From Galactobacter sp. (GTDB lineage Bacteria; Actinomycetota; Actinomycetes; Actinomycetales; Micrococcaceae), in contig JALAHE010000172.1 of NCBI GenBank assembly GCA_022712075.1, positions 1 to 10,176 on the forward strand: a stretch of 10,176 bases of DNA, read 5' to 3'. The notes under the pieces were generated by a model, which was not told the DNA's origin, searched no databases, and was given only the letters and a program-made list of their open reading frames with translations. The stretch's first letter is position 1, and the number at the start of each line of letters is the position of its first letter. Below, in pieces: positions 1-6,614 of this stretch. Made by a program: the position numbers and the translations under genes.

Positions 1-1702
1 CCGGTGCTCCGCCCCAGGCGGGCGGAGCGGGCTGAGCCGGCTGCGCGGGCTGACCCGAGGGGGCCCCACCCCACGCCGGCTGAGCGGGCTGCGAGGGCTG
101 GCCGGGCTGAGCCGCAGGTGCCACACCCCACGCCGGCTGAGCGGGTTGCGAGGGCTGGGCCGGCTGCGCGGCCGCGCCGCCCCAGGCACCCTGCGCCGCG
201 GGCTGACCCCAGCCGGGCTGCGTACCCTGCGGGGCTCCGCCCCAACCGGCCTGCGCGGGAGCCGGGCCCTGCAGGGTTGACCAATCGGGCTTCAGTCCGA
301 GCCCCAGGAAGCCGCGCAGGCCGCCGGCCGAGCGCAGGATCGCCGGCGCGAGGTAGCGCGAGAGCGCTTCGACGGCGACGCCGAGTAGGAGGACAAAGGC
401 GAACGCCCACGGCGCCACGAGGCCAACGACCGTCTTGTTCTCTTCCCGGAGGTCCGGGGTCGTGGCGATGGACGTCACGAGGATGACCAGCCCGCCCACG
501 AGGTAGGCCGCAGGAAGCGTGAACCAGGACGACGGCGTGGCCTGGGCTCCCGCGCGCAGGCGCCAGCGCAGCGAGGACCAGAGCAGGCCGAGGACGAGCA
601 TGAGCAGGCACGTGAGGATGAGCCACCACGTGCCGCCGGAGAACATCGACTGCCACTGGCCGTCGCCCAGGTTGTAGGCGCCGAAGGTGGAGAAGTTGAA
701 GCCGTTGAGGATGCCCATCAGGACCGTGGGCTCCACGGTGGTCTGCACATCACCCTCGAGCAGGCTCACCGAGGCCGTGGGCGAGGTGGAGATGCCCCAG
801 CCCGGGATGATCTCCAGGAAGGAGAGCCAGCCGCGCTTGCCGAAGGTGGCCGAATAGACGAAGTAGTACACGAGCGAGACAACGGAGCCCACGATGAGCA
901 CGTGCTCGGCGAACTGCGAACCGGCCTTGCGCACGATGCTCGGCAGCAGCGCGTCGCCGCGCGGCGAGTAGGCCAAGTAGGCGACGAAGCCCACGGACAC
1001 GAGGGCGATGATGATGCCGAGCGCGCCCACGGCCGTGAGCGAGATGGTCGAGGTGCGCCCGCCGGCCGACTGCGAGGAGCTCCAGTGCACGGTCAGGGCC
1101 AGCACCAGCATCAGCACGAAGAACACGAGCGAGGTGACGGCGGCCAGGATGAGCCGCGGGGCGCCCTTGCCGACGGGCGCCTTGCGCAGCAGGACCCGCC
1201 CCAGGATGAGCACGCTCAGGAGCGTCAGCGTGACGACAAAGAGGCCGACGGAACCCCAGGACGCGCCACGCGTCTGGTCACCGAACGAGGCGCTCAGGTT
1301 GCGGGTGTTGCCGAAGGAACCCGAGATCCAGGTGGGGATCGAGGCGAAGAAGTTGCCGGCGCCCACCTTGTTGTCGAGCGCCGCGTTCTGCAGGAGCATC
1401 ACGATCGAGGAGGCGATCGCCGCCACCACGTAGGCCGCAACGCCGATCAGGGCGGCGAGGCCGATGTGCCGGCCGCTCAGCCCGAGCCCCCGGGAGGCGG
1501 CGGGCGCGCCGCCCTGCCACGCGCCGTCGGGCGTTTGCCAATTCTGCTGCTGGGTGCCCTGCCCCCACGTGGGCTCGGCACTCTGGGCCCCGAAGCCGCC
1601 GTAGGCGGCGGAGGCCGGAGGTCCCCAGGACTGCGGGGCCGGTGAGCCGGGCTGCGGCGGCTGACCACCACCCCACGGCGGGTTCGGCGTCTGCTCGCTC
1701 AT
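1..1702 (-). CDS. Multi-pass membrane protein with Pro/Gln/Gly/Trp-rich tails (partial, C-terminus beyond left edge)
   Basis: The reading frame is open from the ATG at 1702 to the window edge (567 codons, no stop), so the C-terminus is missing. An AAGGGGG Shine-Dalgarno at 1711-1717, 8 nt upstream, supports the start. Residues 1-75 are a hydrophilic Pro/Gln/Gly tail with scattered Trp (PPWGGG, PTWGQG, GAWQGG). About eight hydrophobic segments follow, near 81-104, 151-170, 183-204, 221-243, 266-286, 359-378, 394-413 and 425-445. From about 480 to the edge the protein is again low complexity, with repeated QPAQPAWG units. There is no signal peptide, so both tails are probably cytoplasmic. I do not recognise the family. 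Pro/Gln/Gly-rich tails joined to membrane domains are common in Actinomycetota and often contact other proteins, but a function here would be a guess. The gene diverges from the DUF2252 gene. The frame and start are clear; the role is unknown. Confidence 0.85.
   Translation of the reverse strand, partial: MSEQTPNPPWGGGQPPQPGSPAPQSWGPPASAAYGGFGAQSAEPTWGQGTQQQNWQTPDGAWQGGAPAASRGLGLSGRHIGLAALIGVAAYVVAAIASSIVMLLQNAALDNKVGAGNFFASIPTWISGSFGNTRNLSASFGDQTRGASWGSVGLFVVTLTLLSVLILGRVLLRKAPVGKGAPRLILAAVTSLVFFVLMLVLALTVHWSSSQSAGGRTSTISLTAVGALGIIIALVSVGFVAYLAYSPRGDALLPSIVRKAGSQFAEHVLIVGSVVSLVYYFVYSATFGKRGWLSFLEIIPGWGISTSPTASVSLLEGDVQTTVEPTVLMGILNGFNFSTFGAYNLGDGQWQSMFSGGTWWLILTCLLMLVLGLLWSSLRWRLRAGAQATPSSWFTLPAAYLVGGLVILVTSIATTPDLREENKTVVGLVAPWAFAFVLLLGVAVEALSRYLAPAILRSAGGLRGFLGLGLKPDWSTLQGPAPAQAGWGGAPQGTQPGWGQPAAQGAWGGAAAQPAQPSQPAQPAWGVAPAAQPGQPSQPAQPAWGGAPSGQPAQPAQPAPPAWGGAP
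14..165 (-). repeat. 57-bp tandem repeat coding for a 19-residue Pro/Gln/Ala/Trp unit
   Basis: Units recur with a 57-bp period: CCACGCCGGC at 71-80 and again at 128-137, with a diverged copy (CCAGGCGGGC) at about 14-23. The two right-hand copies stay similar across most of the period. On the coding strand each unit reads roughly SQPAQPAWG followed by a variable APxxQPGQP segment. The period is a multiple of three, so copy-number change keeps the frame. The array may continue past the left edge. Confidence 0.8.
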
Positions 1703-1756
1703 GAATCGTTCCCCCTTGTTTGTGCGTCGGTGTCGCCGCCGAGGATGGCGCGAGAC

Positions 1757-1769
1757 CTGACGATGTCAG
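1757..1769. promoter_or_regulatory. Dyad CTGAC-GAT-GTCAG, possible operator
   Basis: A perfect 5-bp inverted repeat with a 3-bp spacer sits just downstream of the candidate minus-strand -10 element, where transcription of the membrane-protein gene would begin. This position suits a repressor site. A 5-bp arm is short and could arise by chance. Confidence 0.3.
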
Positions 1770-1771
1770 TA

Positions 1772-1801
1772 AAAATACTCATTCCACTGGAAGAAGGGCA
1801 A
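1772..1801 (-). promoter_or_regulatory. Candidate promoter of the membrane-protein gene
   Basis: On the minus strand a TTGCCC (1801-1796) lies 18 bp before TATTTT (1777-1772), an unusually A/T-rich patch in this window. The expected transcript start would fall around 1765, some 60 nt before the ATG. The motifs are only partial matches to the housekeeping sigma consensus. Confidence 0.4.
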
Positions 1802-1837
1802 CGCCGCCGCGACATCTCGGGGGTTTTTGGCCCCCTC

Positions 1838-1866
1838 TTACGTCGCGCGTCCGGCCTGCCTAGGCT
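1838..1866 (+). promoter_or_regulatory. Candidate promoter of the DUF2252 gene
   Basis: TTACGT (1838-1843) is followed after 17 bp by TAGGCT (1861-1866), which fits the TANNNT form of actinobacterial -10 elements. The -35 match is weak. Spacing to the start codon at 1901 leaves a short leader containing a perfect dyad and the Shine-Dalgarno. Confidence 0.4.
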
Positions 1867-1867
1867 G

Positions 1868-1888
1868 GTGTCGACCACGCGTCGACAC
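1868..1888. promoter_or_regulatory. Perfect dyad GTGTCGAC-N5-GTCGACAC upstream of the DUF2252 gene
   Basis: Two 8-bp arms, perfectly complementary and separated by CACGC, lie directly after the candidate -10 element and immediately before the AGGGGG ribosome-binding site. As DNA it is a plausible repressor operator over the transcript start. As RNA it could form a leader hairpin abutting the ribosome-binding site. The sequence cannot distinguish these. Confidence 0.5.
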
Positions 1889-1900
1889 AGGGGGATGGGC

Positions 1901-3247
1901 ATGGCCACGAAGGCAAGCAGCGCGTTGCGGAACATCGGCGAGTGGGGGCAGCGCCCGCGCCAGCCGCTCGAGGTGCTGGCCGAGCAGGATGCCACCCGCG
2001 TCCCTTCGCTGATCCCGGTGAGGCAGCAACGCATGGCCGAGTCGCCGTTCGCGTTCTACCGCGGGGCGGCCGCCGTCATGGCCTCCGACCTCTCCGCCGC
2101 ACCGTTCTCCGGCGTGAAGGTGCTCAGCTGTGGGGATGCGCACCTCGCAAACTTCGGCCTCTTCGGCACGCCGGAGCGGCGCGTCGCCTTCGACGTCAAC
2201 GACTTCGACGAGGCGGCGGTGGCGCCGTGGGACTGGGACGTCAAGCGGCTCCTCACCTCGGTGCACCTTGCCGCCACGGCCAACGGTGCCTCGCTCGACG
2301 ACGCGTGGGACGCCGCGCGGCGCGCGGCGCGCGCCTACCGCAAGGCCCTGCGCCGCTTCGCGACCATGACCTCGATCGAGCGCTTCTACGCCTCGGTGGA
2401 CACGGGAGACATTCAGCAGCTGCTCCTGAGCAAGGCCACTGCGGCCGGGAAGAAGGCCAAGCGCCGGGCCTCGGATGCCGCCCGCCTCGTGGGCCAGGCC
2501 GAACGCTCGGCACGCAAGCACACGAGCGATCGGGCGCTCAAGCGCTTCGCGGTCGTGGACGAGGCCGGCGGCGCCAGGCTGGTTGATCAGCCGCCGCTAA
2601 CCCAGCACGTCGAGGCCATGGGGGTGGACGCCGCGCGGACGCTGTACCGCGCGTACCTCGGGACCCTCGATCCGGATGCCCGTGCCCTGCTGAGCGGCTT
2701 CGAGGTGCAAGACGTGGTGCTGCGCGTGGTGGGTGTGGGCTCCGTGGGCACGCGGTGCTACATCGCCCTGCTGCGCGACGGCCAGGGGACGGAGCTGCTC
2801 CTCCAGTTCAAGCAGGCGCAGGCTTCGGTGCTGACCACGTTCGGCGGCGTGAAGCAACCGGCCAAGGTCCACCGCGAGGAACAGGGGCACCGCGTGGTGG
2901 ACGCCCAGCGCGTGCTGCAGGCCCACTCGGATCGATTCCTCGGCTACGCGCGCGGCGCCGCCGACGAGCACTCGGGCGGGGACAAGGTGGACTACTACTG
3001 GCGCCAGTTCAGGGACATGAAGGGCGGCGTGGATCTCTCGACGCTGCGCCTCGAGGAGCTGACGGCGCTGGCCCAGGCGTGCGCCTCTCTCCTGGCACGC
3101 GCCCACGCTCAGTCGCCCGGCGCGCTGGAACTGGCCCCGCAACTCAAGGGTCGCCGCGACGTGGACGCCGCCCTCGCCACGTGCGCGCTCGAGTACGCCC
3201 AGCAGACCGAACGCGACCACGCGGAGCTCGTCGCGAGCCTGGGCTGA
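1901..3247 (+). CDS. DUF2252 family protein (kinase/phosphotransferase-like fold)
   Basis: 448 residues, the usual size for DUF2252 proteins. The ATG at 1901 is preferred because AGGGGG (1889-1894) lies 6 nt upstream; the frame stays open back to 1730, but homologous sequence begins only near here. Recognisable motifs in order: FYRG (52-55), CGDAHLANFG (77-86), FDVNDFDEA (97-105), PWDWDVKRL (109-117) and, towards the C-terminus, YYWRQFRDMKG. The GDAHxxN motif and the later Asp-rich motif resemble the catalytic loop and metal-binding Asp of aminoglycoside phosphotransferase-like kinases, so Asp79, Asn84 and the Asp cluster at 98-103 may form an ATP/metal site. No substrate is established for the family to my knowledge. 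There is no signal peptide or membrane segment, so it should be cytoplasmic. It is monocistronic, with only 28 bp to the stop of the convergent regulator gene. Confidence 0.9.
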   Translation: MATKASSALRNIGEWGQRPRQPLEVLAEQDATRVPSLIPVRQQRMAESPFAFYRGAAAVMASDLSAAPFSGVKVLSCGDAHLANFGLFGTPERRVAFDVNDFDEAAVAPWDWDVKRLLTSVHLAATANGASLDDAWDAARRAARAYRKALRRFATMTSIERFYASVDTGDIQQLLLSKATAAGKKAKRRASDAARLVGQAERSARKHTSDRALKRFAVVDEAGGARLVDQPPLTQHVEAMGVDAARTLYRAYLGTLDPDARALLSGFEVQDVVLRVVGVGSVGTRCYIALLRDGQGTELLLQFKQAQASVLTTFGGVKQPAKVHREEQGHRVVDAQRVLQAHSDRFLGYARGAADEHSGGDKVDYYWRQFRDMKGGVDLSTLRLEELTALAQACASLLARAHAQSPGALELAPQLKGRRDVDAALATCALEYAQQTERDHAELVASLG

Positions 3248-3275
3248 TGCCCTTCGCCGCGAGGCAAGCTACCCG

Positions 3276-4247
3276 TCAGGCCCGGGACCGCGGGGGTGTC
3301 GACGCCGCCGGCGAGCCGCGGAAGGTGTCGCGGTAGGCGCTCGGCGTCACCCCGAGCTCTCGGGTCACGTGGCGGCGCAGGGTCGACGCCGTGCCCAGCC
3401 CGCTCCGCCGGGCGACGGTGTCGAGGGAGAGATCGGTGACTTCAAGCAGTTCCATCGCTGCATACACGCGCTGGTGGAGCAACCAGCGCAGCGGGGTGAC
3501 ACCAGTTTCCGCGACGAAACGGCGGGCGAATTGGCGCTCAGAGAGGTGGAGGCGCCGGGCCAGCTCGGGAACGGTGAGAGGCTCCGCCAGGTGGAGCCGT
3601 GCCCAGTCCAGAAGCTCGCCCAGGCCCCCGGACATGCCGGTCTGCGCGGCAGGGGGCGGCACGAACTGGGCCTGTCCGCCGGCGCGGTGAGGTGCCGCCA
3701 CCATGCGCCGGGCCACGCGGTGGGCCACTCCCGCACCGAAGTCCGTGCGGACCAGGTGGAGACACAGGTCGATTCCCGCGGCAACGCCTGCGCTCGTCGC
3801 CACGTCGCCGTGGTCGATGAACAGCACCGAGGGATCCACCGTGATGCGCGGGCTGAGCGCCCGCAACGCTTCGGCGTCCTGCCAGTGCGTGGTGGCGGTG
3901 CGCCCGTCGAGGAAACCCGCGTGGGCCAGGGCAAAGGCGCCCGTGCAGACCGACGCCATGCGAGCGCCGCCGGCAGCTGCGGCGCGCAGGGCCGTGAGCA
4001 CAGTGGGGCTGGGGCAATCGTGCGGTGAGTAGCCCGCGACGATGACGGTATCGGCCTCAGCCAACGCCGCCAGGTCGGCCGTGCCACCCACGGTGAGGCC
4101 CGTGGAGCTTTGGACCGGGGAGCCCTTCGGGGTGGCAACCACGCACGCGTATTCGTCCTCGTCGGCGTAGCCGAAGACCTGGGTGATGAGGGCGAGGTCG
4201 AAGGCCACGACGCCGGGGAGCGCGAGGGCGACGACGCGGTGAGGCAT
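3276..4247 (-). CDS. GlxA-type transcriptional regulator (DJ-1/PfpI domain + AraC helix-turn-helix)
   Basis: 323 residues from the ATG at 4247, the size and layout of GlxA-type AraC regulators. Residues 3-165 form a DJ-1/PfpI domain with the nucleophile-elbow motif SVCTGAF (Cys101) followed by TTHW (about 119-122). Residues 215-310 form the AraC/XylS DNA-binding domain with two helix-turn-helix units (about 224-245 and 274-296). In this family the DJ-1 domain usually senses or binds a ligand and is often not a working enzyme; the conserved Cys leaves this open. An upstream in-frame ATG at 4277 lies inside the CACGTCATGTGC repeat. I prefer 4247 because MPHRVVALALPG matches the usual domain start, although no strong Shine-Dalgarno is seen for either. 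The gene diverges from a stand-alone DJ-1/PfpI gene, which it probably controls. Its ligand is unknown. Confidence 0.9.
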   Translation of the reverse strand: MPHRVVALALPGVVAFDLALITQVFGYADEDEYACVVATPKGSPVQSSTGLTVGGTADLAALAEADTVIVAGYSPHDCPSPTVLTALRAAAAGGARMASVCTGAFALAHAGFLDGRTATTHWQDAEALRALSPRITVDPSVLFIDHGDVATSAGVAAGIDLCLHLVRTDFGAGVAHRVARRMVAAPHRAGGQAQFVPPPAAQTGMSGGLGELLDWARLHLAEPLTVPELARRLHLSERQFARRFVAETGVTPLRWLLHQRVYAAMELLEVTDLSLDTVARRSGLGTASTLRRHVTRELGVTPSAYRDTFRGSPAASTPPRSRA

Positions 4248-4269
4248 GCCGCCAGCATGGCAGAAAGTG

Positions 4270-4281
4270 CACGTCATGTGC
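4270..4281. promoter_or_regulatory. CACGTCATGTGC repeat, copy 1 (candidate operator)
   Basis: This 12-bp word is found here, between the divergent regulator and DJ-1/PfpI genes, and again at 4981-4992. Its core is an imperfect dyad, CACnTnAnGTG, as expected for a dimeric regulator. It overlaps the alternative upstream start of the regulator gene, which fits autoregulation. The regulator-site pairing is inferred from position. Confidence 0.4.
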
Positions 4282-4295
4282 CGTTTTTGCCTCTC

Positions 4296-4310
4296 ACCAG
4301 CAGCGCTGGT
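4296..4310. promoter_or_regulatory. Perfect dyad ACCAGC-AGC-GCTGGT before the DJ-1/PfpI gene
   Basis: Perfect 6-bp arms with a 3-bp spacer end one base before the GGAGGGG Shine-Dalgarno (4312-4318). It could be an operator or a small leader hairpin limiting ribosome access. There is no direct evidence for either role. Confidence 0.35.
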
Positions 4311-4330
4311 CGGAGGGGAAAGTGGAGAGC

Positions 4331-4978
4331 ATGCAACAGCTGATCGCGATCGATGTGTTCGACGGAGCCGAGGAACTGGACGTGGTGGGGCCGTGGGAGG
4401 TGCTGTCGCACTGGACCCAGGAGTACCCGGCCGACGGCTGGCGCGTACATCTCGTGAGCGATGACGGCGCGGTCCGGACGTGCGCCAAAGGACTCGGGAT
4501 CGTGCCGACGGCGGCATGGACGCAGCTCCCCTTGCCGGACGTGATCATCGAACCGGGCGGGGCCGGAAGCCGGGCACGGCTGACCGAGCCCGCCCACCTC
4601 TCGCGGCTTCGCGCGGCGGCGCGTCGCGGGGCGCTCATGGGGAGCGTGTGCACCGGTGCACTGGTCTTGGCAGCGGCGGGGTTGCTGAAGGAACGCCCCG
4701 TCACCACCTTTCACGCCGCCTTTGACGAGCTGCTGGCGCTCGAACCCACCGCGAAGGTCTATCCCGGAGAACGGTGGGTGGATTCCGGGGAGGTGATCAC
4801 GGGCGCCGGCGTATCGGCCGGGATCGACATGGCCCTGCACTTGGTCGGACGCCTGGCGGGTCCGGAACGGGCGACGCAGGTGCAAGACGGCATCGAGTAT
4901 CACCCCGCCCCGCCGCGCTGGGACGCGGTCCTGAGGAACCCCTTTGTGGCGAGGCGTAGGCGCCCCGAGGACGCGTGA
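4331..4978 (+). CDS. DJ-1/PfpI family protein, isonitrile hydratase-like
   Basis: 215 residues from the ATG at 4331; an in-frame GTG at 4322 would add three residues. GGAGGGG at 4312-4318 is 12 nt from the ATG but only 3 nt from the GTG, so the start is not certain. The protein is a single DJ-1/PfpI domain: AEELDVVGPWEVL near the N-terminus, IIEPGGAGS (72-80), and the nucleophile elbow GSVCTGALVLAAAG (104-117, Cys107). Asp17, Cys107 and Thr108 occupy positions equivalent, as I recall, to the Asp, Cys and Thr important in Pseudomonas isonitrile hydratase. The enzyme could therefore hydrate an isonitrile to an N-substituted formamide, but DJ-1 proteins also include glyoxalases and chaperones. 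It is cytoplasmic, with no signal peptide. It diverges from a GlxA-type regulator carrying the same fold. Confidence 0.85.
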   Translation: MQQLIAIDVFDGAEELDVVGPWEVLSHWTQEYPADGWRVHLVSDDGAVRTCAKGLGIVPTAAWTQLPLPDVIIEPGGAGSRARLTEPAHLSRLRAAARRGALMGSVCTGALVLAAAGLLKERPVTTFHAAFDELLALEPTAKVYPGERWVDSGEVITGAGVSAGIDMALHLVGRLAGPERATQVQDGIEYHPAPPRWDAVLRNPFVARRRRPEDA

Positions 4979-4980
4979 AA

Positions 4981-4992
4981 CACGTCATGTGC
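4981..4992. promoter_or_regulatory. CACGTCATGTGC repeat, copy 2
   Basis: This is the second exact copy of the 12-bp word found at 4270-4281, two bases after the DJ-1/PfpI stop codon and 116 bp before the aldolase start. The two copies therefore bracket the DJ-1/PfpI gene. They could allow looping by a regulator, or let the same regulator influence the aldolase gene. Confidence 0.4.
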
Positions 4993-5004
4993 TTCGTGAG
5001 GCGG

Positions 5005-5032
5005 GTCGAGCCGGGCCCATCCTCGCTACGAT
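5005..5032 (+). promoter_or_regulatory. Weak candidate promoter of fbaA
   Basis: TACGAT at 5027-5032 is a good -10 form. The best -35 partner is GTCGAG at 5005-5010, 16 bp upstream, which is poor. The 129-bp gap between the DJ-1/PfpI stop and the aldolase start must contain the aldolase promoter unless the two genes are co-transcribed; no terminator is evident between them. Confidence 0.3.
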
Positions 5033-5107
5033 GGAGGCGGACGTGACCGGCCCCACTGATGCTGCCGGTGATGAGTTCCTTCCACACCTTCATCACGAGG
5101 AGTTTCA

Positions 5108-6130
5108 GTGCCCGTCGCAACCCCGGCCAAGTACAACGAGATGCTGGACGCCGCCAAGAACGGCAAGTTCGCTTTCCCCGCCATCAACGTCACGAGCTCG
5201 CAGACCGTCAACGCCGCGCTGGCCGGCCTCCAGGCCGCCGGCTCCGACGGCATCCTGCAGGTCTCCACTGGCGGTTCCGCCTACTTCTCCGGCTCCTCCG
5301 TGAAGGACATGGTCCGCGGCTCGCTCGCGTTCGTTGCCTACATCCGCGAGGCGGCCAAGTCCTACGACATCAACGTGGCCCTGCATACCGACCACTGCCC
5401 CAAGGACAAGCTGGACGGCTTCGTGCTGCCGCTGCTTGACGCCTCCGCCGAGGAGGTCGCCGCCGGCCGCGATCCGTTCTTCAACTCGCACATGTGGGAC
5501 GGCTCCGCCGAGACCCTCGAGGAGAACCTGCGCATCGCCAAGGAGCTCCTGGCCCGCACCAACGCCAACCACCAGATCCTTGAGGTGGAGATCGGCACCG
5601 TGGGCGGCGAGGAAGACGGCGTCGAGAACGCCATCAACGACAAGCTCTACACCACGGTCGAGGATGCCCTCGCGACCGTCGAGGCCCTCGGCACCGGCGA
5701 GAACGGCCGCTACATCACGGCCCTGACCTTCGGCAACGTGCACGGCGTGTACAAGCCGGGCGGCGTGAAGCTGCGCCCCGAGATCCTCAAGGACATCCAG
5801 GCCGAGGTCGGCGCCAAGCTGGGCAAGACCGCTCCCTTCGACCTGGTCTTCCACGGCGGCTCCGGCTCCAGCGACCAGGAGATCGCCGACGCCGTCTCCT
5901 ACGGCGTCATCAAGATGAACGTCGACACCGACACCCAGTACGCCTTCACGCGTCCCGTGGCCGGCCACATGTTCTCCAACTACGACGGCGTCCTGAAGGT
6001 GGACGGCGAGGTCGGCAACAAGAAGACCTACGACCCGCGCGGCTGGGGTGCCGCCGCCGAGGCAGGCATGGCCGAGCGCGTCGCCGAGGCCGCCCGCCAG
6101 CTGGGTTCCGCCGGCAAGTCGGTCAAGTGA
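5108..6130 (+). CDS. fbaA: Class II fructose-bisphosphate aldolase
   Basis: 340 residues, full length for class II aldolases. The enzyme reversibly splits fructose 1,6-bisphosphate into glyceraldehyde 3-phosphate and dihydroxyacetone phosphate in cytoplasmic glycolysis and gluconeogenesis. The GTG start at 5108 has GAGGAG (5097-5102) 5 nt upstream. Catalytic landmarks are intact: LHTDHC with Asp95 and the zinc ligand His96; EVEIGTVGGEEDGV (159-172) with its conserved Glu residues; NVHGVYKPG with zinc ligand His212; FHGGSGSS with zinc ligand His249; and the KMNVDTD segment near 269-275 that binds substrate phosphate. The stop overlaps the start of the DUF3151 gene (GTGA), a conserved actinobacterial pairing. 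Identification is very secure. Codon use is strongly biased to C-ending codons, as expected for a highly expressed gene in this genome. Confidence 0.98.
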   Translation: MPVATPAKYNEMLDAAKNGKFAFPAINVTSSQTVNAALAGLQAAGSDGILQVSTGGSAYFSGSSVKDMVRGSLAFVAYIREAAKSYDINVALHTDHCPKDKLDGFVLPLLDASAEEVAAGRDPFFNSHMWDGSAETLEENLRIAKELLARTNANHQILEVEIGTVGGEEDGVENAINDKLYTTVEDALATVEALGTGENGRYITALTFGNVHGVYKPGGVKLRPEILKDIQAEVGAKLGKTAPFDLVFHGGSGSSDQEIADAVSYGVIKMNVDTDTQYAFTRPVAGHMFSNYDGVLKVDGEVGNKKTYDPRGWGAAAEAGMAERVAEAARQLGSAGKSVK

Positions 6131-6546
6131 ATCTCGGCGACAACCTCCTCGGCGTCCCCGCGACGCTCCTGCCGGTGAACGCCGAGCTGGAGGCGCGCTT
6201 CGCCGCCGGGGACGAGCCGGAGGACCTGGCACGCCAGTTCCCCGCCGCGCAGCTGCCCTGGGCCCTCATGGCCGAGGACGCCTGGCACGAGGGCCGCGAG
6301 GTGGAGTCCTACGCCTTCGCCCGCGTTGGCTACCACCGTGGCCTCGACGCCCTGCGTAAGGCAGGCTGGCGCGGCCAGGGCCCGGTCCCGTGGGAGCACG
6401 AGCCCAACCGCGGCTTCCTGCGCGCGCTGTACGCGCTGCGCCGCGCCGCCGGTGCGATCGGGGAGACGGAGGAGGTCGATCGCATCGGCCAGTTCCTGCG
6501 CGATTCCGATCCCACCGCGATCGAGGCAATCGAGGCCGGGGCCTAA
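6127..6546 (+). CDS. DUF3151 domain protein, translationally coupled to fbaA
   Basis: 139 residues from the GTG at 6127, which overlaps the aldolase stop codon by 4 bp (GTGA), so ribosomes finishing fbaA probably reinitiate here. The protein matches DUF3151, a family of about 130-140 residues: NLLGVPATLLP at the N-terminus, LPWALMAEDAWHEG (43-56), then a conserved core YAFARVGYHRGLD (62-74), GWRGQGPVPWEHEPNRGFL (80-98) and LYALRRAA. It has many conserved Trp, Arg and Glu residues and no signal peptide or membrane segment. The function is unknown. Conserved adjacency to aldolase suggests a role tied to glycolysis or to the aldolase itself, which is inference only. A strong terminator begins 22 bp after the stop and closes the transcript. 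Confidence 0.92.
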   Translation: MNLGDNLLGVPATLLPVNAELEARFAAGDEPEDLARQFPAAQLPWALMAEDAWHEGREVESYAFARVGYHRGLDALRKAGWRGQGPVPWEHEPNRGFLRALYALRRAAGAIGETEEVDRIGQFLRDSDPTAIEAIEAGA

Positions 6547-6568
6547 GCCGGATCTCACCACGCACCAT

Positions 6569-6614
6569 GCCCGACGGCGTCCGCTCACCTTGAGCGGGCG
6601 CCGTCGGGCTTTCT
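6569..6614 (+). terminator. Intrinsic terminator of the fbaA-DUF3151 transcript
   Basis: Left arm 6569-6587 (GCCCGACGGCGTCCGCTCA) pairs with right arm 6591-6609 over 19 bp with one G-U wobble, around a 3-nt CCT loop. TTTCT follows. It nearly duplicates the terminator at 7853-7897. Confidence 0.92.

Noticed and set aside
14..165. Possible CRISPR-like repeat array
   Set aside because: The repeats are contiguous, in frame with the coding sequence and translate to a Pro/Gln/Ala/Trp unit, with no spacers.
4..486. Plus-strand Pro/Arg/Ala-rich frame at the left edge
   Set aside because: It is the reverse of the repetitive tail of the minus-strand membrane protein, with no plausible ribosome-binding site or domain.
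902..1645. Plus-strand open frames inside the membrane-protein gene
   Set aside because: Very high Gly/Glu/Arg/His/Gln content and no domains; the opposite strand gives a coherent multi-helix membrane protein.
3248..3275. Terminator between the convergent DUF2252 and regulator genes
   Set aside because: The 28-bp gap has no convincing stem or T-run. Any transcription stop must rely on sequence I cannot recognise, or the transcripts overlap.
4248..4517. 90-residue N-terminal extension of the GlxA-type regulator
   Set aside because: The extension is Arg/Pro/Ser-rich, runs over the divergent gene's start region and its dyads, and precedes a normal DJ-1 domain start at 4247.
5105..6232. 375-codon minus-strand open frame opposite fbaA
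   Set aside because: It is the antisense shadow of a gene with intact catalytic motifs. Its translation is His/Val/Gly/Ala-rich low complexity with no recognisable domain, as expected from a third-position-GC-rich gene read backwards.
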